Origin: Yonghaparkia sp. Root332
Lineage (GTDB): Bacteria > Actinomycetota > Actinomycetes > Actinomycetales > Microbacteriaceae
NCBI RefSeq assembly: GCF_001425665.1
Contig: NZ_LMCX01000001.1
Span: 62,001 to 126,000 of the forward strand
Reading direction: 5' to 3'
DNA: 64,000 nucleotides
Part shown: piece by piece, positions 1-8,423 of the stretch
Layout: each line of letters begins with the position of its first letter
Position numbering within the stretch: the first letter of the stretch is position 1
Made by a program: the position numbers and the translations under genes
The notes under the pieces: model-generated
Database searches by the model: none
What the model saw: only the letters and a program-made list of their open reading frames with translations
Told to the model about the DNA's origin: nothing

Positions 1-2
1 AC

Positions 3-131
3 ATCATCGGCCTGACCGACCGCGACTGGGGCGAGATGAGCGCCCGGGCGCGCTCGTTCGCGGTCGACCGCCGCAGTCTGACGACGAGCGTCGCGCGACT
101 CGCCGAGATCTACCGCGAGCTCTCCGGCTGA
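3..131 (+). CDS. Glycosyltransferase, C-terminal end (partial)
   Basis: Only the last 42 codons of a gene entering from the left edge are visible; the frame closes with TGA at 129-131. The residues include a DWGEMSARAR stretch followed by a helix ending AEIYRELSG. This resembles the last helix of GT-B (GT4-type) glycosyltransferases, where a Trp and an Ala/Arg-rich helix precede a terminal tyrosine-leucine segment. The location next to a polysaccharide export and rhamnose locus supports that reading. The catalytic part lies outside the window, so the family is an inference. A strong hairpin follows the stop. Confidence 0.5.
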   Translation: MIGLTDRDWGEMSARARSFAVDRRSLTTSVARLAEIYRELSG

Positions 132-135
132 GCCC

Positions 136-179
136 GCGGCGGGAGCGCGGCGCGGGAGCGGCTCCCGCGCGCCCGCCGC
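136..179. terminator. Bidirectional terminator hairpin
   Basis: Two nested stems sit between convergent genes. The outer stem pairs 136-143 with 172-179 (GCGGCGGG with its complement); the inner stem pairs 150-157 with 163-170. There is no T-tract, which is common for actinobacterial terminators. It lies 5 bases after the glycosyltransferase stop and 7 bases past the protease stop on the other strand, so it could serve both. Confidence 0.6.
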
Positions 180-185
180 CGTACG

Positions 186-2615
186 TCAGCCGCAGGACTT
201 CAGTCGCGCGACGTTGTCCGAGAGCGACGACGGGCCGCCGAGCAGGGTCACCGAGCTGACGCCCTGCTTCCCCAGCTGGTTCACGATCTCCTTCGGAATG
301 CAGTCGGTGAGGGCCACGTACATCGGGGCCGCGCCGCGGCTCGCGATGACCGCTCCTCCGAGCGCGTCGGCGAACACGTAGCCGGTCGCGAAGTACGCGC
401 GATCCGCCGTGGGATAGGCGTCCGCGTTGACCTGCCAGCCGACCAGGAATCGACTGGGCAGGCCGAAGCGGACGACGGCGCTCGAGCCGAGCATCCCGGC
501 AAGATCCGCCTGGATGCCCGAGGAGACGGAGGAGGTGCCGCCGGCGATCTTCACCTGGGTCACGCCCAGATCGCTGAGCAGCGCCCGCGTATCGGGGTCG
601 AGACGGGGCTCCCGGCCGTCGACGAGGATGACCGGAGCCGAGGCAGACGCCGCCGCACCGCTCGAGGTCAGAGCGTCGGGGAAGTTCTGGCCCGTGGCGA
701 TGTACGCCGTGGTCGCGCCCGAGCTCCCGAACGTGGCGCGCGCGATGCTCCGCGACACGACGTACCTGTCCGATCCGGAGATGCGGGTCGTCGGGGCGAT
801 CTTCGACAGATCGGTCTGGATCGCGGAGGAGACCGAGGAGGGACCGCCCACGATCACGATCCGACCGGGCGACAGGCGCACGATCTCCGCGCGGACGGAC
901 GTCGGCATGGTCGCCGAGGTCGTCAGCAGGATCGGGCCGTTGCCGGCCACGGCGGCGGGCGCGGCGCTCAGGGCGTCGGGGAACACCATCCCGGTCGCGA
1001 CGTAGACGACGTCGGCGCCCGCGGGGAAGGCGCGCTTGGAGATCTCGACGGCGACCTGGAATCGGTCGGAGCCGGTCAGGCGGTCGACGGCGACGGCCTC
1101 CCATCGTCCGTTCGACACCATGAACTGCTGCGCGGCCGAGACCGATCGCGCACCCCATCGCGCGCGGATCGAGACGCCCGCCGGCGTGGCGGCGGAGACT
1201 CCGAGATTCATCGACCAGGTGCCGTCCGCCGACACGGGGACGCTCTTCGCGACGCCGTTCACGATCGCCTCGATGCGGTGCTGGGGCCCGCCGTTCGCGA
1301 GCGTCCCCGTCAGAAGGGTCGTCGCGCCGAGGCTGGCCCCATCGACCGGCGAGACCAGGACGGGCTTGTCGACCGCGACCGTCGGCTCCCACGCGGAGCC
1401 GTACGCCTTCTGCACCGTGTAGTCGACCGACCGGGTGCTGCGCATCCCGAACAGGAGGGAGATCCGCTGCTCGGGCGGAGTGTCGGCGCACGCCTGCGCC
1501 GCCGTCGTGCCCGCGGGCAGCGGCGACTGGTACAGGCCGAACGCGGTGGCCGACGTGATGCCGACGAGGGAGCTGCCGACGAGCGCGGGGCCGCCGCTGT
1601 CTCCCTGCAGGGCGCACATGCTCGTCGCGATGCCCTCCAGGTCGTACGCCGCCGTTCCCCCGCCCACGCGGTAGAACGAGTCGCCGTACCCCTCCAGGAT
1701 CGTCCCGCAGGTCCATCCCGTCGTGGAACCCGACTTGCAGACGCCGGCGCCGGCGACGGGCACCGTCGTGTCGCGGATGGTCACGGGCGCCGTCGCGAGC
1801 GGAGCGCCCTGGCCGCCGCCCCAGGTGAGCGCCTGGGGCTTCGCCACCCACCCGGACGCGGTCATCGCGACGAGCCCGCTGTCGTACCCGCCGCCGAGCC
1901 TGAAGGAGTTCGAGACGGGCGCGCCGACGGTGATCCGCTGAGTCGCCTGCGGGGAGAGCGAGGGCGCGGCGATCCTGCCCGACTGGTAGGGGCCCGTGAT
2001 GCCGGGCGACCAGCAGTGACCGGCGGTGAGCAGCTGACGCTGACCGGAGCTGCTCGTCCCGTTCACGCCGAGCGAGCAGCGGAATCCGCCGGTGGAGGTG
2101 AAGTAGTAGATCGGGTCGCCCCCGTAGGCGTCGGCCGCCGGGGCGAAGCTCACGCGGTCGACGGCGAGCGGAGCATCCACCTGGCCCACGACGGCTCGCG
2201 CGCCGGTCGACTCGACGAGCGCGGCGTCGGCCGGGTCGTCGATGCCGATGGTGAGCACGTCGCCCTCCAGCAGCTCGTCGACGATGCCCACGCCCGCGGC
2301 GTCGAGGGCCTCGAGGACCACGGCGGCGTCCCGTGCCGCAGCGGCCCCGGCGAGGTACTCGGCAGGGGACTGCTCGAGGTCGCGCTCGATCGCGGCCTGA
2401 AGGCCCGGGTCGAGAGCGGCGGCCGCTGCGGCGAACTCCGGCGCGGCGTGCGAGCCGACTCGGGGCAGCTCGCTCGCGGGAGGCGTCGGCGGGACGGCGG
2501 GCGCAGCGGCGGACGGCGCGGCGGCACCGACTGCGATCAGTGCGACCACCGTGATCGTCGTGGTCATCATCGTCAAACGCGGCATGCGCGGCTCCCCCTG
2601 CCCGAGGCGCGACAT
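186..2615 (-). CDS. Secreted S1 serine protease with three CWB2 cell-wall repeats
   Basis: This 809-residue protein starts with a basic segment and a hydrophobic stretch ending in an Ala-rich signal-peptidase-like site near residue 38. After a pro-region comes a chymotrypsin/streptogrisin-type domain with a complete triad: TAGHC (His200), YDSGL (Asp245) and GDSGGP (Ser340). Paired cysteines surround the triad, as in secreted actinobacterial proteases. From about residue 515 to the end are three cell-wall-binding repeat 2 units, with the typical GSDRF/GSDRY starts and VVGGPSSVS-like ends. The product is probably exported and held on the wall by the CWB2 repeats. Both ATG 2615 (site GGGGGAAGG) and ATG 2585 (site GGGGGAG) have good ribosome binding sites. 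A CACCCCC/GGGGGTG palindrome lies upstream. Substrate unknown. Confidence 0.88.
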   Translation of the reverse strand: MSRLGQGEPRMPRLTMMTTTITVVALIAVGAAAPSAAAPAVPPTPPASELPRVGSHAAPEFAAAAAALDPGLQAAIERDLEQSPAEYLAGAAAARDAAVVLEALDAAGVGIVDELLEGDVLTIGIDDPADAALVESTGARAVVGQVDAPLAVDRVSFAPAADAYGGDPIYYFTSTGGFRCSLGVNGTSSSGQRQLLTAGHCWSPGITGPYQSGRIAAPSLSPQATQRITVGAPVSNSFRLGGGYDSGLVAMTASGWVAKPQALTWGGGQGAPLATAPVTIRDTTVPVAGAGVCKSGSTTGWTCGTILEGYGDSFYRVGGGTAAYDLEGIATSMCALQGDSGGPALVGSSLVGITSATAFGLYQSPLPAGTTAAQACADTPPEQRISLLFGMRSTRSVDYTVQKAYGSAWEPTVAVDKPVLVSPVDGASLGATTLLTGTLANGGPQHRIEAIVNGVAKSVPVSADGTWSMNLGVSAATPAGVSIRARWGARSVSAAQQFMVSNGRWEAVAVDRLTGSDRFQVAVEISKRAFPAGADVVYVATGMVFPDALSAAPAAVAGNGPILLTTSATMPTSVRAEIVRLSPGRIVIVGGPSSVSSAIQTDLSKIAPTTRISGSDRYVVSRSIARATFGSSGATTAYIATGQNFPDALTSSGAAASASAPVILVDGREPRLDPDTRALLSDLGVTQVKIAGGTSSVSSGIQADLAGMLGSSAVVRFGLPSRFLVGWQVNADAYPTADRAYFATGYVFADALGGAVIASRGAAPMYVALTDCIPKEIVNQLGKQGVSSVTLLGGPSSLSDNVARLKSCG

Positions 2616-2636
2616 GCTGCGCCTTCCCCCGCACCC

Positions 2637-2642
2637 AGTATG
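2637..2642 (-). promoter_or_regulatory. Candidate -10 of protease gene
   Basis: CATACT read on the minus strand lies 21 bases before ATG 2615 and leaves room for the GGGGGAAGG ribosome binding site in a short leader. No clear -35 is seen; a palindrome at 2665-2682 occupies the expected upstream activator or -35 area. Confidence 0.35.
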
Positions 2643-2664
2643 GTTCGTGAATTCCTCGCCTGTG

Positions 2665-2682
2665 CACCCCCGTCGGGGGGTG
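2665..2682. promoter_or_regulatory. Palindrome CACCCCC-N4-GGGGGTG, candidate operator
   Basis: A 7-bp inverted repeat with a 4-base centre, upstream of the protease gene. The same 18-mer (16 of 18 positions identical) occurs at 15175-15192 upstream of a GT4 gene. A related CCCCCG-GA-CGGGGG repeat occurs at 31294-31307. The placement just upstream of candidate -10 elements suggests a regulator site. The regulator is unknown. Confidence 0.4.
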
Positions 2683-2690
2683 ATGTCCGG

Positions 2691-4262
2691 TTAACGAACA
2701 GGCGACGGCGCGTCGGGAGCCAGAACCGGCATCACCGAGGGCGCGCGATGCCAGGACGAGATGAGCAGCGCGATGAGCGCCGCCCCGGCGATCGACGCGA
2801 GGAGCCACAGGAGCATGGGCGACGGGACGCCCGGCCACCACCACTCGAGCCCGGAATCGAGGTTGACCGACTTCACGTCGTCGCCGGTGAGGTAGCGGCG
2901 GAGGTTGACGTACAGCGACAGCGACTGCGACCCCGCGAGGGTGAGGCCGACGAGCCAGCGCTGCGCCCGGGAGAGGCGCAGCGTGCGGCCCCGGGACTCC
3001 AGGAGCGCGAAGCCCGCGAGCAGCACGATGAGCGGGAGCAGATAGCGCGGCTGCACCTCCGAGCCGACCTGGTCGCCGCCGCGCGTGAGCGTCCACGTCG
3101 GGATGAACCACAGGGCGACCGCGGCGCCGGCGAACACGAGCGCCTTGCGCCAGTCGACGTGGGCGAGCCCGGTGAAGGCGACCGCGACGAACACCGCGAC
3201 CCCGCCGAAGGCGATGACGGCCGGGAGCGGAGTGTCGAACCACCCGAGGCTCCAGAAGCCCAGGACGCCCGCCCAGAGGGAGGGGACGTTCAGCAGATTG
3301 GTGATGGCGAGTCCGAGCCCGTTCGAGGCGGCGGGAGGCGCCGCCGGCCCGCCCGGCACCGTGGGCGCGGGGCCCGCGCCCCCCTGGCTGCCCGCCCCGC
3401 CGAATCCCTCCGCGGCGCTCGCGAGCTGCCCTGCCGCGAACGTCGCCACGAGGGCCAGGAGGGCGATGCCGACGGGCAGGATGCTCGTCACGAGGAAGGC
3501 GCGCGACGGCGCGAACCGCAGGAGCAGCGCGGCCGCGATCGCCAGCACGGCGTAGATGCCGGCATCGGCCCGCGCGCCGGCCGCCATGAGCACCCCGAGA
3601 GCGAAGATCCCGGCGAGCAGCCAGCGGCGACGCCCCGTCGTGTCGAGGTGACCGATGAGGCCGAGCCAGGCGACCGCGACGCCCACGATCGCCCACGAGC
3701 TCGGATTGAGCGACGGGATCAGGAACATCCCGAGCGGGACGATCGAGATGAGGACGGAGCCGATCGCCATGACCCGGTGCCGCGCGGGCAGGAGGACGGC
3801 GAGCGCCGTCATGAGCCCGACGAAGAGAGCCGCGTTGAGCATCCGCATCGCCAGCGCGGAGGTCTGCACGTCGTCGGAGGCCAGGATCGACATCGTCGCG
3901 TAGAAGACCGGCGGGTAGGCGCCGAGGAAGTTGCCGCGATCGGACTCGACGAGCCCCGGCTCGTCGTAGGCGCCGACCTGGCACGCGGCCGACTCGGTCG
4001 AGAACCGGGCGAAGCACGGGTCGACCGCGAAGGCCTCCGGCACGGCGCGCGTGGCCGGATCGCCCGTCTCCTCGCAGAGGCTCGTGCGATCCCCCGCCGC
4101 GCACCAGATGCTCGCGAGGTGGTAGTCCTCGTCGGGCGAGGAGCCGACCGGGGAGGAGTACGACCAGCCCGCCAGGACGAGGAACGCCAGCAGCGGCAGG
4201 AGGATCAGGCGGGCCCGCGAAGACAGTCGAGGGCCGCGGAGGCGAGAGGTCGGGATCGGCAT
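2691..4262 (-). CDS. DUF2142 polytopic membrane protein
   Basis: A membrane protein of about 523 residues with roughly ten hydrophobic segments. It has an N-terminal transmembrane helix followed by the SSPVGSSPDEDYH loop that is characteristic of DUF2142 proteins (PF09913). These occur in actinobacterial surface-glycan loci and are distantly like GT-C mannosyltransferases, with acidic residues in the first extracytoplasmic loop (here DEDYH). I chose ATG 4262 over ATG 4271 because a TACGCT -10 at 4273-4278 would start the transcript between them. A Gly/Pro/Ala-rich linker sits near the middle. It is divergent from the Wzm/Wzt exporter, which suggests a role in building or modifying the exported polymer. 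The exact reaction is unknown. Confidence 0.8.
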   Translation of the reverse strand: MPIPTSRLRGPRLSSRARLILLPLLAFLVLAGWSYSSPVGSSPDEDYHLASIWCAAGDRTSLCEETGDPATRAVPEAFAVDPCFARFSTESAACQVGAYDEPGLVESDRGNFLGAYPPVFYATMSILASDDVQTSALAMRMLNAALFVGLMTALAVLLPARHRVMAIGSVLISIVPLGMFLIPSLNPSSWAIVGVAVAWLGLIGHLDTTGRRRWLLAGIFALGVLMAAGARADAGIYAVLAIAAALLLRFAPSRAFLVTSILPVGIALLALVATFAAGQLASAAEGFGGAGSQGGAGPAPTVPGGPAAPPAASNGLGLAITNLLNVPSLWAGVLGFWSLGWFDTPLPAVIAFGGVAVFVAVAFTGLAHVDWRKALVFAGAAVALWFIPTWTLTRGGDQVGSEVQPRYLLPLIVLLAGFALLESRGRTLRLSRAQRWLVGLTLAGSQSLSLYVNLRRYLTGDDVKSVNLDSGLEWWWPGVPSPMLLWLLASIAGAALIALLISSWHRAPSVMPVLAPDAPSPVR

Positions 4263-4272
4263 GGCGAGCATC

Positions 4273-4346
4273 AGCGTACCCGGGGCCCTCCCGCCCCCGG
4301 CGGCGCACCCGCGCCATGCCGCCTGCCGGGCGCCGTCCCGTAGACT
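4273..4346. promoter_or_regulatory. Divergent promoter region, DUF2142 gene / wzm
   Basis: The gap between the divergent genes holds TACGCT on the minus strand (4278-4273), 10 bases before ATG 4262. On the plus strand it holds TAGACT (4341-4346), giving a leader of about 30 bases before the TTG start of the exporter gene. Neither has an obvious -35. Confidence 0.4.
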
Positions 4347-4383
4347 GGCGCCACCCTCCCCCTGAGACGAGAGCACCCCTTCT

Positions 4384-5304
4384 TTGGCTGATCCCGCCGC
4401 GACCCTCCGCTCCGAGCGCATCGCGACCCTCCCGCTCGCTGAGGTCGGCCGACCCGGAGGCCTCATCGAGGGCACGGCGCGCTCGCTCCGCGACATCTGG
4501 GGGCGTCGGGAGCTGCTCGGCCTGCTCGTGCGGCGCGAGCTCAAGGCCCGCTACAAGAACAGCTCGCTCGGTCTCGTGTGGAGCCTCATGCGGCCGCTCA
4601 GCCAGCTGCTCATCTACTACTTCGCCGTCGGCGAGATCATCGGGCTCGCCCGGGCCATCCCCGACTTCGCGATCTTCGTGTTCGTCGGGCTGACGGCGTG
4701 GACCCTCTTCGCGGAGATCCTCTCCAACTCCACGTCCTCGATCATCCACAATCAGGGCCTCGTCAAGAAGGTGTACCTGCCGCGCGAGATCTTCCCGCTC
4801 GCGAGCGTCGGCGGAGCGCTGTTCAACTTCGCCGTCCAGTTCCTCATCCTGCTCGTCGCGGTGCTCGCTCTCGGTCGCTTCCCGCTGACCCTCGAGATCC
4901 TCTACGCGGCGGCGGCGTTCATCATGCTCGTGACCTTCGCGACCGCGCTCGGCGTGCTGCTCGCCGGCCTGACCGTCTACTTCCGCGACCTCGAGCACCT
5001 CATCGAGGTAATCCTCGCCGTCCTCTTCTGGGCGTCGCCCATCGTCTACTCGTACACGTTCGTGCGCGACGCGATCGGCGGCAGCCTGCTGGAGCAGATC
5101 TACCTGGCCAACCCCGTGACCGTCGCCGTCCTGGGGTTCCAGCGCGGGCTGTGGATCGCCGGCTCCGAGCCGGGGAGCGGGATCGAGTGGCCGCCGGACC
5201 TGGCCCTGCGCATGCTCGGCGTCTTCCTCTTCAGCCTGGTGCTCCTCTGGGTCAGCCAGCGGATCTTCTCGCGCCTTCAGGGCAACTTCGCGCAGGAGCT
5301 GTGA
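4384..5304 (+). CDS. wzm: ABC-2 polysaccharide export permease (Wzm type)
   Basis: A 306-residue membrane component of an ABC-2 exporter for cell-surface polysaccharide. The cytoplasmic N-terminus (to about residue 50) carries the conserved RRELKARYKNSSLG segment that precedes the first membrane helix in Wzm/TagG/RfbA-type permeases. About six hydrophobic segments follow, with the NQGLVKKVYLPREIFPLA motif in the cytoplasmic loop. This is the normal length for the family. The start is a TTG preceded by a weak GACGAGAG site. The next gene, two bases past the stop, encodes the matching ATPase. The exporter would move a lipid-linked glycan made by the neighbouring transferases across the membrane. 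Confidence 0.92.
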   Translation: MADPAATLRSERIATLPLAEVGRPGGLIEGTARSLRDIWGRRELLGLLVRRELKARYKNSSLGLVWSLMRPLSQLLIYYFAVGEIIGLARAIPDFAIFVFVGLTAWTLFAEILSNSTSSIIHNQGLVKKVYLPREIFPLASVGGALFNFAVQFLILLVAVLALGRFPLTLEILYAAAAFIMLVTFATALGVLLAGLTVYFRDLEHLIEVILAVLFWASPIVYSYTFVRDAIGGSLLEQIYLANPVTVAVLGFQRGLWIAGSEPGSGIEWPPDLALRMLGVFLFSLVLLWVSQRIFSRLQGNFAQEL

Positions 5305-5305
5305 C

Positions 5306-6505
5306 GTGACGACCTCCCCCGCCATCGTGGACGTCGCGGACGTCTCCAAGCGCTTCGTGCTGCACCAGGACAAGTCGCTCAAAGAGCGCATCGTGGCGTT
5401 CGCGCGCTCGCGCGAGCACCAGCAGGACTTCTGGGCCCTTCGCGACATCGATCTGAGCATCGAGACCGGATCCACCGTGGGCCTCGTCGGCCACAACGGC
5501 TCGGGGAAGAGCACGCTGCTGAAGGTCATCGGCGGGATCATCCAGCCCACGTCGGGAACGGTGCGGCGTCGCGGGCGCCTCGCGGCGCTCCTCGAGCTCG
5601 GTGCGGGCTTCCACCCCGATCTCACCGGCCGCGAGAACGTCTACCTCAACGCCGCGATCCTCGGGCTCACGCGCGCCGAGACCGACCGGTACTTCGACGC
5701 GATCGTCGACTTCTCGGGCATCGAGAGCTTCATCGACACGCAGGTGAAGTTCTACAGCTCGGGGATGTACGTGCGGCTCGCCTTCGCGGTGTCCGTCCAC
5801 GTCGACCCCGACCTCCTCCTCGTCGACGAGGTTCTCGCCGTCGGCGACGAGCCGTTCCAGCGCAAGTGCCTCGCGAAGATCGCCGACTTCCAGCGCGAGG
5901 GGCGCACGATCGTCTTCGTCAGCCACTCGTCCGATCAGGTCGGGCAGCTGTGCGACCGGGTGGTCGTGCTCGACCACGGCCGGATGGTCCACGACGGCAA
6001 CGCCGCCGACGGCATCAAAGCGCTCCGCTCGACCTTCGAGGCGGCGCACTCCTCACCCGCTCGCACCACGGGCGCGGACGGCGCGCTCACCAGCGGGGCG
6101 CGGATCGACGACGTCCGCGTGACGTCGACCTCGACCGACCTCTCGGGCGACTACCTGCCCGGCGGCGACATCGTCATCGACATCGATTACACGATCGGCT
6201 CGGTGCCGAGCGGCTGGATCGCCGGCATCGACATCGAGACGCCCGTCGGCCAGGGCGTCTACCGCATCAACACCGACGGCCTCGGGATCGAGCTGCCGAC
6301 CTCGCCGGGCAGCTACTCGCTCGGCATCACCCTCGGCGGCAACGCGCTCGGCGCCGGCTCGTACCAGGTGCACGCGAGCCTCGTCACCCCGCAGGGGCGC
6401 GACATCGATCGGCGCCAGCCGGCCGCGAGCTTCTCCGTCTCCACCGAGCCGGGCGCCGTGGGCGTCGTGCACTTCCGCGCGAGCGCGGACCTCCGCACGA
6501 CCTGA
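5306..6505 (+). CDS. wzt: ABC polysaccharide export ATPase with C-terminal Wzt domain
   Basis: A 399-residue ATPase partner of the preceding permease. The nucleotide-binding domain (about 1-250) has Walker A GHNGSGKST (62-70), signature YSSGM (150-154), Walker B LLLVDE (170-175) and switch His207. This composition is typical of Wzt/TagH/RfbB exporters. Residues of about 265-399 form a beta-rich extension like the Wzt C-terminal carbohydrate-binding domain, which in O9a-type systems recognises the finished chain end. Such a tail implies substrate-specific recognition of a capped glycan. The GTG start has an AGGAG site inside the end of wzm. The gene converges with the next glycosyltransferase, with only two bases between stops. 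Confidence 0.92.
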   Translation: MTTSPAIVDVADVSKRFVLHQDKSLKERIVAFARSREHQQDFWALRDIDLSIETGSTVGLVGHNGSGKSTLLKVIGGIIQPTSGTVRRRGRLAALLELGAGFHPDLTGRENVYLNAAILGLTRAETDRYFDAIVDFSGIESFIDTQVKFYSSGMYVRLAFAVSVHVDPDLLLVDEVLAVGDEPFQRKCLAKIADFQREGRTIVFVSHSSDQVGQLCDRVVVLDHGRMVHDGNAADGIKALRSTFEAAHSSPARTTGADGALTSGARIDDVRVTSTSTDLSGDYLPGGDIVIDIDYTIGSVPSGWIAGIDIETPVGQGVYRINTDGLGIELPTSPGSYSLGITLGGNALGAGSYQVHASLVTPQGRDIDRRQPAASFSVSTEPGAVGVVHFRASADLRTT

Positions 6506-6507
6506 GC

Positions 6508-7500
6508 TCAGCGCCTGCTGGCCTCGAGCGAGCCGGCCGCGATCGCGTCGTCGTCCGAGAGGTCGACCGTGGTCGCGGGGCGGTAGCTCGACCACTTGCG
6601 GATCTGGAACACCGGGTTCACGAGGAGCCAGTAGAGCGTCCTCCGCACCCCGAAGTCCCGGTCGCGGACGATGCGGAGGGAGTCCCCGAGGATGCCGCGA
6701 ACGGTGAGGCGCAGCTGAGTCGCGCGCGACATGGGGGGGATGCCGAATCCGATCCGCCGCAGCCCCACGGTCTCGTCGAAGATCCGCTTGCCGTACTCGG
6801 CGAGCGTGAGGTCGTTGGAGTGCTCGACCGCGCCGAGGGGGGCGTACGCCTTGATGAGCCCCGCCCGGATGACGTCCTGCCCGAACAGCTGGTCCTCGGC
6901 GTAGGGGACCTCCCGGTACGGGATCGTCATGGTCAGCACCTCGCGGCGGGCGGCCGAGTTCACGTCGGAGTAGAACCCCAGGCCGGCGACGGCCCCCTCG
7001 TCGAGCTCGCCCGGCGGGCGGCGGTAGAGGGTGACCCCGCCATCGGGGCCGAGACCGGCGAAAACACCGCGGATCTCGTACTTCAGCAGCGGGAAGCAGC
7101 GCGGTCGCGGCACCTGCTTGCCCACCACGCCGACGACGTCGGGCGAGAGGGCGAAGGGGGCGAGCATGCCGGCGAGCCAGTGCGCGCCGATCGGCACGGC
7201 GTCGTGGGTGAGGTAGACGACGAACTCGCCCCGCGCGAGCCGCGCCGCGAGATTTCTCGTCCGACCGTGCTGGAACTCGGTGTTCGGGATCCGGTGGAGA
7301 CGGACCTCGGGGAAGTCCTCGATGATCGACAGAGTCCCGTCGGTCGAGCCGGAGTCGATGACGAGGATCTCGACCTCGCCCTCCACCCCGGTCTGGACGC
7401 GCAGCGCGTCGAGGATCCGGCGGAGGTGGGCCTCGCCGTTGTAGGTCAGGATCGCGACCGTCGCGGTGATGCTCCCGGTCGGGTCCGCGCTCTCGGTCAT
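6508..7500 (-). CDS. GT2 glycosyltransferase, rhamnosyltransferase-like
   Basis: A 330-residue family 2 transferase. The GT-A domain shows AILTYNGE near residue 16, the DSGSTDGT nucleotide-sugar loop (49-56) and LTHDAVP (98-103), where HD replaces the usual DxD, as in RfbF-like rhamnosyltransferases. The ATG at 7500 overlaps the upstream epimerase stop (ATGA), so translation is coupled; an in-frame ATG further upstream would overlap that gene by 30 bases and is less likely. It is the last gene of the rmlA - WsaF-type GT - epimerase - GT2 operon. It probably adds rhamnose or a related sugar to the exported glycan. The acceptor cannot be read from sequence. Confidence 0.85.
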   Translation of the reverse strand: MTESADPTGSITATVAILTYNGEAHLRRILDALRVQTGVEGEVEILVIDSGSTDGTLSIIEDFPEVRLHRIPNTEFQHGRTRNLAARLARGEFVVYLTHDAVPIGAHWLAGMLAPFALSPDVVGVVGKQVPRPRCFPLLKYEIRGVFAGLGPDGGVTLYRRPPGELDEGAVAGLGFYSDVNSAARREVLTMTIPYREVPYAEDQLFGQDVIRAGLIKAYAPLGAVEHSNDLTLAEYGKRIFDETVGLRRIGFGIPPMSRATQLRLTVRGILGDSLRIVRDRDFGVRRTLYWLLVNPVFQIRKWSSYRPATTVDLSDDDAIAAGSLEASRR

Positions 7501-8423
7501 GCCCGCGCCCCCGTCATGTCGGCCCACGTCGCCGCGATGCCCTCCTCGAGCGTCGTCGGCACGCGAATCCCGAACTCCTGGTCGAACCGCGAGACGTCCA
7601 GGACGACGCGATCGACGAAGGTCGGCGGCACGGGGATCTCGTGCACGCGCACCGGGCCACCCGTGACTCGCGCGATGGCGTCCAGCACTTCCGTGACGGA
7701 CGAGCCGCGGCCGCTGCCCACGTTGTACACCTCGTGGGTCGGCTCGACATCGACGAGCGGGACGAGCATCCGCACCAGATCGTCGACGTAGACGTAGTCG
7801 CGCACCATGGAGCCGTCCCCGTACCGGGCGACGCTCTCGCCGCGGGCGATCTGCCGCAGCGCGATGGGGATGAGCCCCTGCTTCCGGTTCGGGTGCTGGC
7901 GGGTGCCGTACGGGTTCGAGATCCGCAGGCTCGTGGACCGCAGGCCGTGCGTGGCGCGGAAGTACCGGAGGTAGTGCTCGATCGTGAGCTTGCCGATGCC
8001 GTACGGCGAGATCGGCAGGGTCGGAGCGGCCTCCGAGAAGTCCGATCGCTGCTGCGGGCCGTAGATGGCACCGCCCGTGGAGGCGAAGTAGACGTGGCGC
8101 ACCCCGGCCTCGGCGCAGGCGCTCAGGAGCTCGATGGTCTGGATCACGTTCGTGCGGATGTCGAGCGTCGGGTCCGCCTCCGCCGTCGCCGGGGAGGTCG
8201 TCGCCAGGAAGTGGAACACGACCTCATGCCCTCCAACGGCGGACTCCAGATCGGATCGGCTCAGGAAGTCGCCGGGGAGCATGCGCACCGCCGACGACCG
8301 GAACGTGGGCGCGCCGGTGCTGAAGCGGTCGAAAGCGGTGACGCGGTGGCCGCCGTCGCTCAGGGCATCCACCAGGTGCGAGCCGATGAAGCCGTTGCCG
8401 CCGACCACGAGGACGTCAGCCAC
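7497..8423 (-). CDS. NAD-dependent sugar epimerase/dehydratase (GalE-like SDR)
   Basis: An extended short-chain dehydrogenase of 308 residues. It has the Rossmann NAD site GGNGFIGS (8-15), a Ser/Thr pair at 115-116 and the catalytic Tyr141-xxx-Lys145 (YGIGK). The C-terminal half carries the VYNVGSG substrate-domain motif. This architecture fits UDP-glucose 4-epimerase or a related UDP/dTDP-hexose epimerase supplying a donor to the adjacent transferases. The GTG start overlaps the stop of the upstream WsaF-type transferase by 8 bases, and its own stop overlaps the next ATG. The precise sugar is not determinable. Confidence 0.85.
   Translation of the reverse strand: MADVLVVGGNGFIGSHLVDALSDGGHRVTAFDRFSTGAPTFRSSAVRMLPGDFLSRSDLESAVGGHEVVFHFLATTSPATAEADPTLDIRTNVIQTIELLSACAEAGVRHVYFASTGGAIYGPQQRSDFSEAAPTLPISPYGIGKLTIEHYLRYFRATHGLRSTSLRISNPYGTRQHPNRKQGLIPIALRQIARGESVARYGDGSMVRDYVYVDDLVRMLVPLVDVEPTHEVYNVGSGRGSSVTEVLDAIARVTGGPVRVHEIPVPPTFVDRVVLDVSRFDQEFGIRVPTTLEEGIAATWADMTGARA

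Noticed and set aside
4-5625. Very long open frame on the minus strand (over 1,800 codons) opposite the exporter, membrane protein and protease genes
   Set aside because: It is Arg/Pro-rich low-complexity translation with no family motifs, runs antisense to genes with clear domains, and is explained by GC-rich codon bias removing stops.
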